Positions 21,412 through 33,265 of a DNA stretch of 64,000 bases are shown here, in pieces. Source of the DNA: Arachis hypogaea (taxonomy: Eukaryota; Streptophyta; Magnoliopsida; Fabales; Fabaceae). The notes under the pieces were generated by a model. The model saw nothing but the letters and a program-made list of their open reading frames with translations. It made no database searches and was not told the DNA's origin. Each line of letters begins with the position of its first letter. Positions within the stretch are counted from its first letter, which is position 1. A program made the position numbers and the translations under genes. The stretch is from positions 310,001-374,000 of the forward strand of contig NW_027255453.1 of assembly GCF_003086295.3 (NCBI RefSeq), given 5' to 3'.

Positions 21412-24400
21412 TTTTTTTTATTTTTTATCACCGGATAATGCTATTTTTTCATAAATACAGAATAAATTAATTTTAAAAATTTAAACTTTTAAATTTTTGT
21501 TTATTGGATATTTTCTAAAATCTTTATTTTTCGACTTTTTGATAAAAAGATTATTTTTTTAGTTTCAAAATTTAAAAATAAAAAGTTTTCATCTTTTTTT
21601 TGTCTTCCTAATATTACTGACTTTATTTTATTTTTAATTTTCAATAAAAAATTTTAATGTTTAAATTTAAAACTTCATAAAAATAAAAAATTTTGTCTTT
21701 TCAAATCTAAATTTTTTTTCAAAACATTTTTTTATTTTTTATCAATAATTATTTTTTCAAAATAAACAATTAAATTTTATTTTTTAAATTTTAAATTTTT
21801 TTATTTTTTCAAATTATTCAATAAAAAATTAATTTTAAAAATTTAAATTTTAAATTTTTTGTTTATTAATATTTTTTAAATTTTATTTTTATTTTTATAA
21901 AAAATTTTTTTTATTTAAAATTTAAAAATAAAAGTTTTCTTTTTTTTTTTTTCTAAATTTTTTTTTTTTTTTATCAATAATTTTTTTTATTTCAAAATTA
22001 TAAAATAAAAATTTTTTTCAAATCTTTTTTTTAGACTTTTTAATTTTTTATCAATAATGTATTTTATTATAAATATTAAATTATTTTAAAAATTTAAATT
22101 TTTAAATTTTTTTATTGGATATTTTTAAAATCTTTATTTTTCACTTTTTGATAAAAGATTATTTTTTAGTTTCAAAATTTAAAAATAAAAGTTTTCATCT
22201 TTTTTTTGTCTTCCTAATATTACTGGACTTTATTTTATTTTTTAATTTTCAATAAAAATTTTAATGTTTAATTTAAACTTCATAAAAATAAAAATTTTGT
22301 CTTTTCAAATCTAAATTTTTTTCAAGAACATTTTTATTTTTTATCACCATAATGCTATTTTTTATAAATACAGAATAAATTTAATTTTAAAATATTTTAT
22401 TTTTTAATTTTCAATAAAAAATTTTAATGTTTAAATTTAAAACTTCATAAAAATAAAAAATTTTGTCTTTTCAAATCCTAAATTTTTTTTCAAGAACATT
22501 TTTTTATTTTTTTATCACCGGATAATGCTATTTTTTCATAAATACAGAATAAATTAATTTTAAAAATTTAAACTTTTTAAATTTTTGTTTATTGGATATT
22601 TTCTAAAATCTTTATTTTTCGACTTTTTGATAAAAAGATTATTTTTTTAGTTTCAAAATTTAAAAATAAAAAGTTTTCATCTTTTTTTTGTCTTCCTAAT
22701 ATTACTGGACTTTATTTTATTTTTTAATTTTCAATAAAAAATTTTAATGTTTAAATTTAAAACTTCATAAAAATAAAAAATTTTGTCTTTTCAAATCCTA
22801 AATTTTTTTTCAAGAACATTTTTTTATTTTTTTATCACCGGATAATGCTATTTTTTCATAAATACAGAATAAATTAATTTTAAAAATTTAAACTTTTTAA
22901 ATTTTTGTTTATTGGATATTTTCTAAAATCTTTATTTTTCGACTTTTTGATAAAAAGATTATTTTTTTAGTTTCAAAATTTAAAAATAAAAAGTTTTCAT
23001 CTTTTTTTTGTCTTCCTAATATTACTGGACTTTATTTTATTTTTTAATTTTCAATAAAAAATTTTAATGTTTAAATTTAAAACTTCATAAAAATAAAAAA
23101 TTTTGTCTTTTCAAATCCTAAATTTTTTTTCAAGAACATTTTTTTATTTTTTTATCACCGGATAATGCTATTTTTTCATAAATACAGAATAAATTAATTT
23201 TAAAAATTTAAACTTTTTAAATTTTTGTTTATTGGATATTTTCTAAAATCTTTATTTTTCGACTTTTTGATAAAAAGATTATTTTTTTAGTTTCAAAATT
23301 TAAAAATAAAAAGTTTTCATCTTTTTTTTGTCTTCCTAATATTACTGGACTTTATTTTATTTTTTAATTTTCAATAAAAAATTTTAATGTTTAAATTTAA
23401 AACTTCATAAAAATAAAAAATTTTGTCTTTTCAAATCCTAAATTTTTTTTCAAGAACATTTTTTTATTTTTTTATCACCGGATAATGCTATTTTTTCATA
23501 AATACAGAATAAATTAATTTTAAAAATTTAAACTTTTTAAATTTTTGTTTATTGGATATTTTCTAAAATCTTTATTTTTCGACTTTTTGATAAAAAGATT
23601 ATTTTTTTAGTTTCAAAATTTAAAAATAAAAAGTTTTCATCTTTTTTTTGTCTTCCTAATATTACTGGACTTTATTTTATTTTTTAATTTTCAATAAAAA
23701 ATTTTAATGTTTAAATTTAAAACTTCATAAAAATAAAAAATTTTGTCTTTTCAAATCCTAAATTTTTTTTCAAGAACATTTTTTTATTTTTTTATCACCG
23801 GATAATGCTATTTTTTCATAAATACAGAATAAATTAATTTTAAAAATTTAAACTTTTTAAATTTTTGTTTATTGGATATTTTCTAAAATCTTTATTTTTC
23901 GACTTTTTGATAAAAAGATTATTTTTTTAGTTTCAAAATTTAAAAATAAAAAGTTTTCATCTTTTTTTTGTCTTCCTAATATTACTGGACTTTATTTTAT
24001 TTTTTAATTTTCAATAAAAAATTTTAATGTTTAAATTTAAAACTTCATAAAAATAAAAAATTTTGTCTTTTCAAATCCTAAATTTTTTTTCAAGAACATT
24101 TTTTTATTTTTTTATCACCGGATAATGCTATTTTTTCATAAATACAGAATAAATTAATTTTAAAAATTTAAACTTTTTAAATTTTTGTTTATTGGATATT
24201 TTCTAAAATCTTTATTTTTCGACTTTTTGATAAAAAGATTATTTTTTTAGTTTCAAAATTTAAAAATAAAAAGTTTTCATCTTTTTTTTGTCTTCCTAAT
24301 ATTACTGGACTTTATTTTATTTTTTAATTTTCAATAAAAAATTTTAATGTTTAAATTTAAAACTTCATAAAAATAAAAAATTTGTCTTTTCAAATCCTAA

Positions 24401-24590
24401 ATTTTTTTTCAAGAACATTTTTTCATAAATACAGAATAATTAATTTTAAAAATTTAAACTTTTTAAATTTTTTTTATTGGATATTTTCTAAATCTTTATT
24501 TTTCGCTTTTTGATAAAAAGATTATTTTTATTTCAAAATTTAAAATAAAAAGTTTTCATCTTTTTTTTGTCTTCCTAATATTACTGGTTA
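21412..24590 (+). repeat. AT-rich satellite, block B, inside a split LTR
   Basis: About ten units of the same satellite, in the same orientation, lying between the two pieces of one minus-strand LTR. Units 22400-24360 match the consensus. About 21720-22400 is strongly degenerate, with most G and C positions missing while the A/T pattern remains. The final unit (about 24410-24590) carries the ~28-bp internal deletion also seen at 21113. A true array inserted into an LTR is hard to explain, so local misassembly or mixed consensus should be considered. Confidence 0.85.
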
Positions 24591-24599
24591 TTGGATAAT

Positions 24600-25935
24600 T
24601 TTCTAAAAATCTTTATTTTCAATTTAAACTCATAAAAGATTAATTTTTTAGTTTCAAATTAAATCAAGAAAAAGTTTTATTTTTTTTTTGTATTGCTAAT
24701 ATTCATAAATAAGAGAACTAAATTAAACTTTTAAAAAAAGAAATGTTTAAATTAAATGAGAAATTAAATACTTGAATTGTAAATGGGTCAGATTATTCAG
24801 AAGTTAAACAAAAAATTAAAAAGAATCCAATAATCTAGACCCAAAGACTAGATAATCAATTCTAGATCTCAAATTTCTAGATCAAAAATTAAAAAATTGC
24901 AAGAAATTAAAATCAAAAAAGAAAAAAATAGATCTTTTCTCAAATCATAAATATTATTTGAAACAGAATATTTATTTAACACCGATTCAAAAATTTCAGA
25001 AAGAAAACAATAAAACCAGAAAGAAATTAATTCTTTCAGAAACTTTCAAATGTCAATCTTCTTCAAAAGTTCTTCCAGAATTACAATTCAAAAAAACTAA
25101 CTTTAAATTCTAAGCTATTTATACACTTTTTCTAATGATCTCAAGCTTGAATTGCTTGCCTTGATGGAATTGTTGCTATTTTTATTGTCTAAGTTTGAAA
25201 AAAACTTTAAATGCAATTTCACTTTGACAAGTTTGAGGGCAAACTTGACTCAAACTTTGAGTGAATGATACAAGCTTTGCTTCATCCACGTTTGGCTAAG
25301 TTTGATCAAAATGAGCTCAAACGTGATTATGCTTGTTTTTGGCCAACGTTTGGCCAACGTTTGAGTCAAACGTTGGCGCAAACGTGGCTCAATTTACTCA
25401 TCAATCAGGTTCTTCATGCTCTTATTCATCAAAATGTCGCCAACGTTTGACCCAACGTTTGAGGTCAAACTTCTCAAACGTTGTTTAGCCAGGACCTTTT
25501 CTTCATTATTGCGAACGTTTGCTCAACGTTTAGTCAAACTTGGCAAACTTCATCTAGGCTTCAATTTTTCTTCTTTTCAACGTTTCCTCAAAGTTTGAGG
25601 TAAACTTGTCAACGTTCTTCATAGCATCCTTCTTGGCCAACTTTGCCTCAAAGTTGAGTCAAACGTTTCAACGTTTCTCAGGCTTTTTTTGAACTTCCTG
25701 CACCTTCATAAGCTTGTTATTCATAATCAATCAAAAACATAAAGTTGTGCTTCAAATCATAGATTTTTTTTCAAAATATATGACAATATACACAAAACTC
25801 ATGAAAATGCATATTTTTATATGATTACTGAGCAAGAAATATGAAATTCAACCTATTTTACTTATGCTTAAGAAAGTTATAAAACTAATTAAAAACAAGA
25901 AAAAGACTAGTAAAACTACTAAGATACTTGTCATA
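24600..25935 (-). mobile_element. Main part of split LTR (minus strand, element 1 family)
   Basis: Reverse-complement LTR body. Landmarks in order are the tract around 24830-24890 (AGACCCAAAGACTAGATAAT, TCTAGATC) matching 53250-53310, a TATA box at 25116-25123, a palindromic U3 repeat region (about 25200-25680, AAACGTTGGC and GCCAACGTTT motifs), and the LTR 5' end ..ACTTGTCAT at 25935 next to the satellite target CTGGA. About 24590-24780 is a blurred zone mixing satellite-like and LTR-like sequence. About 200-250 bp of the LTR, between the U5 piece at 21297-21411 and this body, is missing or unrecognisable. No internal region is visible, so it is probably a solo LTR. Short ORFs at 25265-25598 are incidental to the repeat region. 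Confidence 0.85.
25116..25123 (-). promoter_or_regulatory. TATA box of split LTR
   Basis: TATTTATA on the + strand reads TATAAATA on the LTR strand. It sits at the same relative position as 782-790 and 53631-53638, just downstream of the palindromic repeats. Confidence 0.6.
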
Positions 25936-28900
25936 CTGGACTTTATTTTATTTTTAATTTTCAATAAAAAATTTTAATGTTTAAATTTAAAACTTCATAA
26001 AAATAAAAAATTTTGTCTTTTCAAATCCTAAATTTTTTTTCAAGAACATTTTTTTATTTTTTATCACCGGATAATGCTATTTTTTCATAAATACAGAATA
26101 AATTAATTTTAAAAATTTAAACTTTTTAAATTTTTGTTTATTGGATATTTTCTAAAATCTTTATTTTTCGACTTTTTGATAAAAAGATTATTTTTTTAGT
26201 TTCAAAATTTAAAAATAAAAAGTTTTCATCTTTTTTTTGTCTTCCTAATATTACTGGACTTTATTTTATTTTTTAATTTTCAATAAAAAATTTTAATGTT
26301 TAAATTTAAAACTTCATAAAAATAAAAAATTTTGTCTTTTCAAATCCTAAATTTTTTTTCAAGAACATTTTTTTATTTTTTTATCACCGGATAATGCTAT
26401 TTTTTCATAAATACAGAATAAATTAATTTTAAAAATTTAAACTTTTTAAATTTTTGTTTATTGGATATTTTCTAAAATCTTTATTTTTCGACTTTTTGAT
26501 AAAAAGATTATTTTTTTAGTTTCAAAATTTAAAAATAAAAAGTTTTCATCTTTTTTTTGTCTTCCTAATATTACTGGACTTTATTTTATTTTTTAATTTT
26601 CAATAAAAAATTTTAATGTTTAAATTTAAAACTTCATAAAAATAAAAAATTTTGTCTTTTCAAATCCTAAATTTTTTTTCAAGAACATTTTTTTATTTTT
26701 TATCACCGGATAATGCTATTTTTTCATAAATACAGAATAAATTAATTTTAAAAATTTAAACTTTTAAATTTTTGTTTATTGGATATTTTCTAAAATCTTT
26801 ATTTTTGACTTTTTGATAAAAAGATTATTTTTTAGTTTCAAAATTTAAAAATAAAAAGTTTTCATCTTTTTTTTGTCTTCCTAATATTACTGGACTTTAT
26901 TTTATTTTTTAATTTTCAATAAAAAATTTTAATGTTTAAATTTAAAACTTCATAAAAATAAAAAATTTTGTCTTTTCAAATCCTAAATTTTTTTTCAAGA
27001 ACATTTTTTTATTTTTTTATCACCGGATAATGCTATTTTTTCATAAATACAGAATAAATTAATTTTAAAAATTTAAACTTTTTAAATTTTTGTTTATTGG
27101 ATATTTTCTAAAATCTTTATTTTTCGACTTTTTGATAAAAAGATTATTTTTTTAGTTTCAAAATTTAAAAATAAAAAGTTTTCATCTTTTTTTTGTCTTC
27201 CTAATATTACTGGACTTTATTTTATTTTTTAATTTTCAATAAAAAATTTTAATGTTTAAATTTAAAACTTCATAAAAATAAAAAATTTTGTCTTTTCAAA
27301 TCCTAAATTTTTTTTCAAGAACATTTTTTTATTTTTTTATCACCGGATAATGCTATTTTTTCATAAATACAGAATAAATTAATTTTAAAAATTTAAACTT
27401 TTTAAATTTTTGTTTATTGGATATTTTCTAAAATCTTTATTTTTCGACTTTTTGATAAAAAGATTATTTTTTTAGTTTCAAAATTTAAAAATAAAAAGTT
27501 TTCATCTTTTTTTTGTCTTCCTAATATTACTGGACTTTATTTTATTTTTTAATTTTCAATAAAAAATTTTAATGTTTAAATTTAAAACTTCATAAAAATA
27601 AAAAATTTTGTCTTTTCAAATCCTAAATTTTTTTTCAAGAACATTTTTTTATTTTTTTATCACCGGATAATGCTATTTTTTCATAAATACAGAATAAATT
27701 AATTTTAAAAATTTAAACTTTTTAAATTTTTGTTTATTGGATATTTTCTAAAATCTTTATTTTTCGACTTTTTGATAAAAAGATTATTTTTTTAGTTTCA
27801 AAATTTAAAAATAAAAAGTTTTCATCTTTTTTTTGTCTTCCTAATATTACTGGACTTTATTTTATTTTTTAATTTTCAATAAAAAATTTTAATGTTTAAA
27901 TTTAAAACTTCATAAAAATAAAAAATTTTGTCTTTTCAAATCCTAAATTTTTTTTCAAGAACATTTTTTTATTTTTTTATCACCGGATAATGCTATTTTT
28001 TCATAAATACAGAATAAATTAATTTTAAAAATTTAAACTTTTTAAATTTTTGTTTATTGGATATTTTCTAAAATCTTTATTTTTCGACTTTTTGATAAAA
28101 AGATTATTTTTTTAGTTTCAAAATTTAAAAATAAAAAGTTTTCATCTTTTTTTTGTCTTCCTAATATTACTGGACTTTATTTTATTTTTTAATTTTCAAT
28201 AAAAAATTTTAATGTTTAAATTTAAAACTTCATAAAAATAAAAAATTTTGTCTTTTCAAATCCTAAATTTTTTTCAAGAACATTTTTTTATTTTTTATCA
28301 CCGGATAATGCTATTTTTCATAAATACAGAATAAATTAATTTTAAAAATTTAAACTTTTTAAATTTTTGTTTATTGGATATTTTCTAAAATCTTTATTTT
28401 TCGACTTTTTGATAAAAAGATTATTTTTTTAGTTTCAAAATTTAAAAATAAAAAGTTTTCATCTTTTTTTTGTCTTCCTAATATTACTGGACTTTATTTT
28501 ATTTTTTAATTTTCAATAAAAAATTTTAATGTTTAAATTTAAAACTTCATAAAAATAAAAAATTTTGTCTTTTCAAATCCTAAATTTTTTTTCAAGAACA
28601 TTTTTTTTATTTTTTTATCACCGGATAATGCTATTTTTTCATAAATACAGAATAAATTAATTTTAAAAATTTAAACTTTTTAAATTTTTGTTTATTGGAT
28701 ATTTTCTAAAATCTTTATTTTTCGACTTTTTGATAAAAAGATTATTTTTTTAGTTTCAAAATTTAAAAATAAAAAGTTTTCATCTTTTTTTTTGTCTTCC
28801 TAATATTACTGGACTTTATTTTATTTTTTAATTTTCAATAAAAAATTTTAATGTTTAAATTTAAAACTTCATAAAAATAAAAAATTTTGTCTTTTCAAAT

Positions 28901-29729
28901 CTAATTTTTTTAAAATTTTTTTTTTTTTATCACGGATAATGCTATTTTTCATAATACAGAATAAATTAATTTTAAAATTTAAACTTTTTAAATTTTTGTT
29001 TATTGGATATTTTCTAAAATCTTTATTTTTCGACTTTTTGATAAAAAGATTATTTTTTAGTTTCAAATTTAAAAAAAAAAGTTTTCATCTTTTTTTTGTC
29101 TTCCTAATATTACTGGACTTTATTTTATTTTTTAATTTTCAATAAAAAATTTTAATGTTTAAATTTAAAACTTCATAAAAATAAAAAATTTTGTCTTTTC
29201 AAATCCTAAATTTTTTTTCAAGAACATTTTTTTTATTTTTTTATCACCGGATAATGCTATTTTTTCATAAATACAGAATAAATTAATTTTAAAAATTTAA
29301 ACTTTTTAAATTTTTGTTTATTGGATATTTTCTAAAATCTTTATTTTTCGACTTTTTGATAAAAAGATTATTTTTTTAGTTTCAAAATTTAAAAATAAAA
29401 AGTTTTCATCTTTTTTTTGTCTTCCTAATATTACTGGACTTTATTTTATTTTTTAATTTTCAATAAAAAATTTTAATGTTTGAATTTAAAACTTCATAAA
29501 AATAAAAAATTTTGTCTTTTCAAATCCTAAATTTTTTTTCAAGAACATTTTTTTATTTTTTTATCACCGGATAATGCTATTTTTTCATAAATACAGAATA
29601 AATTAATTTTAAAAATTTAAACTTTTTAAATTTTTGTTTATTGGATATTTTCTAAAATCTTTATTTTTCGACTTTTTGATAAAAAGATTATTTTTTTAGT
29701 TTCAAAATTTAAAAAGAAAAAGTTTTCAT
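25936..29729 (+). repeat. AT-rich satellite, block C, ~12 copies
   Basis: Resumes at CTGGACTTTATT immediately after the LTR and keeps the block A phase and orientation. Most units are near-consensus. One around 28900-29075 is degraded, with scattered 1-nt losses at G, C and A positions. The block ends at TTCAT (29725-29729), the left copy of the target duplication of the solo LTR. Open frames at 28869-29145 are by-products of low stop density in one phase of the repeat and are not genes. Confidence 0.96.
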
Positions 29730-31033
29730 TGTAACACCCTACCATACAGAGTCTTATGCTTAAGTCATAATTCAGAGATGGCAAGGTATTACGACCTCTA
29801 AAATAAAATTTTGTACGTATAGTAGTATGAATGATTGATTATAACTAGGAGCCTTTGTAGAAAAGGGGTAAACAAAAACCGCAACTCGAAAGCGCAACAC
29901 TCCGATCGAAAACGTAACAAACGAGGATAACCAACGCGAGATTATATATATACAAAGGAGTGTCAAAAACAGGAATATCAAGACTCAAGATCCGGATGCG
30001 AAGATAACCGGTCCGAGCATAACAATATATATACATATGATAAAATAAGGAAAACCCCAAAGGAAACCCAAAGGGACACAAATACAGAAAACCTATTCTC
30101 CAAAATCTCCCATAAGGGGAGTCATCACAGTTTGTATTATTTAATGGAGATATAAGTATCTAAACAAAACATATAAACCAAAAACATGGTCTCCAAGAAC
30201 AAGGAATCTTCGCAATCAAGAAGTCTCCAGCATGCCTCAGCGGGAAACCTCACGTCCTGCATCTGAAAACCACAAAATCCGCATGGGTGAGAACCAGAGG
30301 TTCCCAGCAGGTAACAGCTTCCACATATATAATACATAATAATGGAGGAAAGCCGAAGGCAATCCTAGAACTCCCTCCAAGAAATATCAAAGCTTATAAA
30401 CAAGCTAAACCATATAAGGGCATCTGACTAAAGATTCTTCAGTCTAACTAATACTTCCCTTTCCCATTCCTTCAAACCTCCCAACCACCAGCAGGAGTAT
30501 ATTATAGCAAACACAGTTATATCAGACAAAGAATATACAAGTAGGAGCAGTTAAGACATTTAGACAATTAGCAAGTAATATGCAGTCAAATAGGCAATCT
30601 CAAACAATTCACATAGTATGCATATGATGAATGCCTGTCCCTAGTGGCCGATGATATCATCTTGTCGGTTATATAGCCAACCCGACAAGTCCTGGTCGCT
30701 AACCATTGGACTGTCCCTCTGTCGTGCATCCCCAAACTCGAGTTATACTCGTTTTAAACTTGATCATGAACATGATCCATATCAATCACCCTCACTGGTG
30801 AATATTTACGGGGGTTCGAGCTCATCCGGGCCTTTCACAGTGCCCGGCCACACTTACGACATAGGGTCAACAGAGTCTCAAGCCTCAACCTGGAGCACGT
30901 GGTGGCTAGCCACTGCTACTACCCAGGGAAACTCGTATCTCTGATAGTGGAAGTGCAAATCACAATTATCAATAATTCAGCATCAACATGCGTGAATTCT
31001 CATCCATGGATCAACATCCATACTAGCCATTCA

Positions 31034-31115
31034 GGCTCACGGTTCAATCCAGAACCAGCCAATATTCACAGCATACACAGCTATTCCGGCTCACGGTTAA
31101 ATCCATAACCAGCCA
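31034..31115. repeat. 54-bp direct duplication in solo LTR
   Basis: GGCTCACGGTT followed by AATCCA and AACCAGCC occurs at 31034 and again at 31088. A weaker echo (GGCCCATGG) follows near 31141. This is a local tandem duplication within the LTR. Confidence 0.65.
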
Positions 31116-31376
31116 TATCATTAACAATTATAGCCTTTCGGCCCATGGCATAACAAGCACTTCCACCACCATCCTCCACATCTCACATAATCATCTTGAT
31201 CCTCATTGATCATTCGTATTTCCCTTGCTTCACTCGCAAGTTATCACATTCACTAGCCCCTTTTTAATAGCTAGGCATGCCATAATGATTTAAGACATAA
31301 ATGGTGAGATTGGAGGCTTAGAAGTATGAGATTTGGCTTTTAAAACTCAAAAATCAACTTTGGGATAAAAATAGGG

Positions 31377-31680
31377 CCACGCGTACGCGCACTCCACGCT
31401 CACGCGTGGATGGCCTCAAAAACTCATCGACGCGTAAGCGTCAGGCACGCTAGCGCGTGGATTCCAAACTTGCCCATCGACGCGCACGCGTCAACCTCGC
31501 GTACGCGCGAGTGTTCTTGTGCCCCAGGCACAACACCGGCACAGTTCTGGCATAACTCTCTGGAAAATGGCTGGGCATTGGGTGCAGCACAATCGGCGCG
31601 CCCGCGCACATCACGCGTACGCGTGGATGGCGCTTTTCGGAAGATCGGCGCGTACGCGCCAGGTGCGCCCACGCGCAAGG
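31377..31680. repeat. CpG-dense palindromic cluster in solo LTR
   Basis: Many overlapping CGCG, CGTACG and GCGC palindromes (for example CACGCGTACGCGC, ACGCGTACGCGTGGATGGCG) in an otherwise CpG-poor, AT-rich window. Similar clusters lie in unrelated LTR and internal sequences at about 56812-56856, 60283-60515 and 61618-61705. The open frames across it (31410-31710) are consequences of high GC and few stops. Confidence 0.75.
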
Positions 31681-33265
31681 GGTGATTCTGCTAAAAATTT
31701 TCTAAGTTAAAAGCTGCAGAATTCACAGATTTTTACCCCAATCTTCCAACGGACATAACTTCCTCATTTTAAATCATTTTTCACCCGTTCTTCGAACGGC
31801 ATGGACATCCCGGATCCAATTTCATTTCTAAACAGATTTGGTACAAAACGGGGATCCGTAGTCCAAGTTATGTCCCACCAAAGTATGCCCAAAAACCATG
31901 TTTTTCATAAAAACCACAAAGTGCCATTTTCAAAACAAGCCATATCCAAATCTTTTCAAAACCAATCAAAACATACCAATTTCATCCCTTTTCTTTGAAA
32001 TCAATTCAAAATGTATCAAATTCAACATCAAGCCTCCTCAACTCACACATTGACACATAACCACAATTTACCAAAATCACTATCTCATCATTTTAACCCA
32101 CTTCACCCAAGTGGCTCAACTCAAACATATTGACATATCATATGCTATTCCTTATGCCAAGTCTCAACAACACCAATTCCAATAAATCATGATTGTACAC
32201 AATCAACATCATACTCACCATCAGCATGGTCCAACCCACAATTCAACCATAACCAATTATCAAGCATATATCTCAACATGCATATTTCTCATACATCATA
32301 CTATCAAGGCATCAATAATCAATAGTACATATATGACCACATCATATATCTCAATCATTCAACAACATCAACCATTCAATGCCTATCTTAGGGCCTCTAG
32401 CCTAAGTATTTCCTACCACATTACATATTAGATACGGGAAACCGAAACCATACCTTAGCCGATTTTCCCAAGCTCACCCAGAGCACTTCCAAACCACTTA
32501 TCCACAAGCTCTCAAGGCCTCAACACTTCCAAGAACAGATTTTGCACCACCAAACCCTTTCCAAGCTTTTCAAAATCACCAATCAAGCTCCAATATCCAC
32601 ACATACACAACCTAAGCCACAACCATCATACCCATACACAACATCTCAAACCCAAACATCATAAAACAACAAAAATACACTAGGGTTGAGAATCTTACCA
32701 CACCCAAGGTCCAAGGAGACAAGATTAACCTTCTCCTTCAAGAGGGTTGGGTCCTATAACATCAAAGAACCCAAAATCTCAACATTTCACCCATTGAAAC
32801 TCGAAAACAAGGGCTGAGATTCGAACAGCAAGGTGTGGCTTACCTCAAGATTGATTATATGGGTTTTGTAGAGCTCTCCGCGGTGAACGCGTGGCCGCAA
32901 ACGGGGCGGCAATCGGAGCTCTAGATCAAAAGTTATGGTGATTTGAAGATCAAGTGAGAGAGAGAAGTTGAGAGAATGTTCTTCCCTTCCTCTCCACCAT
33001 TTCAGCTTGTGTGTGTAACAAATGAGGAGAGAGAGTGCTGAAAACTAGGGTTTTGGTTAAGTTATGTTGGGCCAAGGGCCCACTTTGGGTCCAATTGGCC
33101 CGGTTTGGCCGTTCGGTCCAATCTTGGTCCGAATTCTATAAATTGGTACCAAAATTCTCGTCTCAGTCTCCTCTATCACATTTAGCCATAAAAATCACAT
33201 TTTAGGCTTTCTAGAATAAATTCTCATTTATGGGTTAATTAGCCGTTAATTAACCGGGTTTTACA

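Larger units (their letters stand above)
29730..33265 (-). mobile_element. Complete solo LTR, 3536 bp, Ty3/gypsy (Tekay-like)
   Basis: The termini are TGTAACACCC (29730) and GGGTTTTACA (33265), an imperfect terminal inverted pair with TG..CA ends. They are flanked by perfect 5-bp target duplications, TTCAT at 29725-29729 and 33266-33270, in satellite sequence that is continuous once one copy is removed. No internal region or second LTR is present, so it is a solo LTR. Orientation is inferred: read on the minus strand it has a TATA-like TTTATAG (about 33130-33137), a CT-rich leader and a GGTAAG donor-like site. It contains a CpG-dense cluster at about 31377-31680 and a 54-bp duplication near 31034. 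The length and TGTAACACCC end resemble chromovirus (Tekay-type) LTRs; the lineage is inference. The short ORFs inside look incidental. Confidence 0.9.

Noticed and set aside
28869..29145. Open frames on both strands within the satellite
   Set aside because: They come from a locally degraded unit that lost stop codons in one phase; low-complexity Phe/Leu/Lys/Asn translation, no family, not repeated in other units.
31410..31710. Arg/Ala-rich ORFs on both strands
   Set aside because: Overlapping frames in a CpG-dense palindromic segment with few stops; no conserved motif and no start context.
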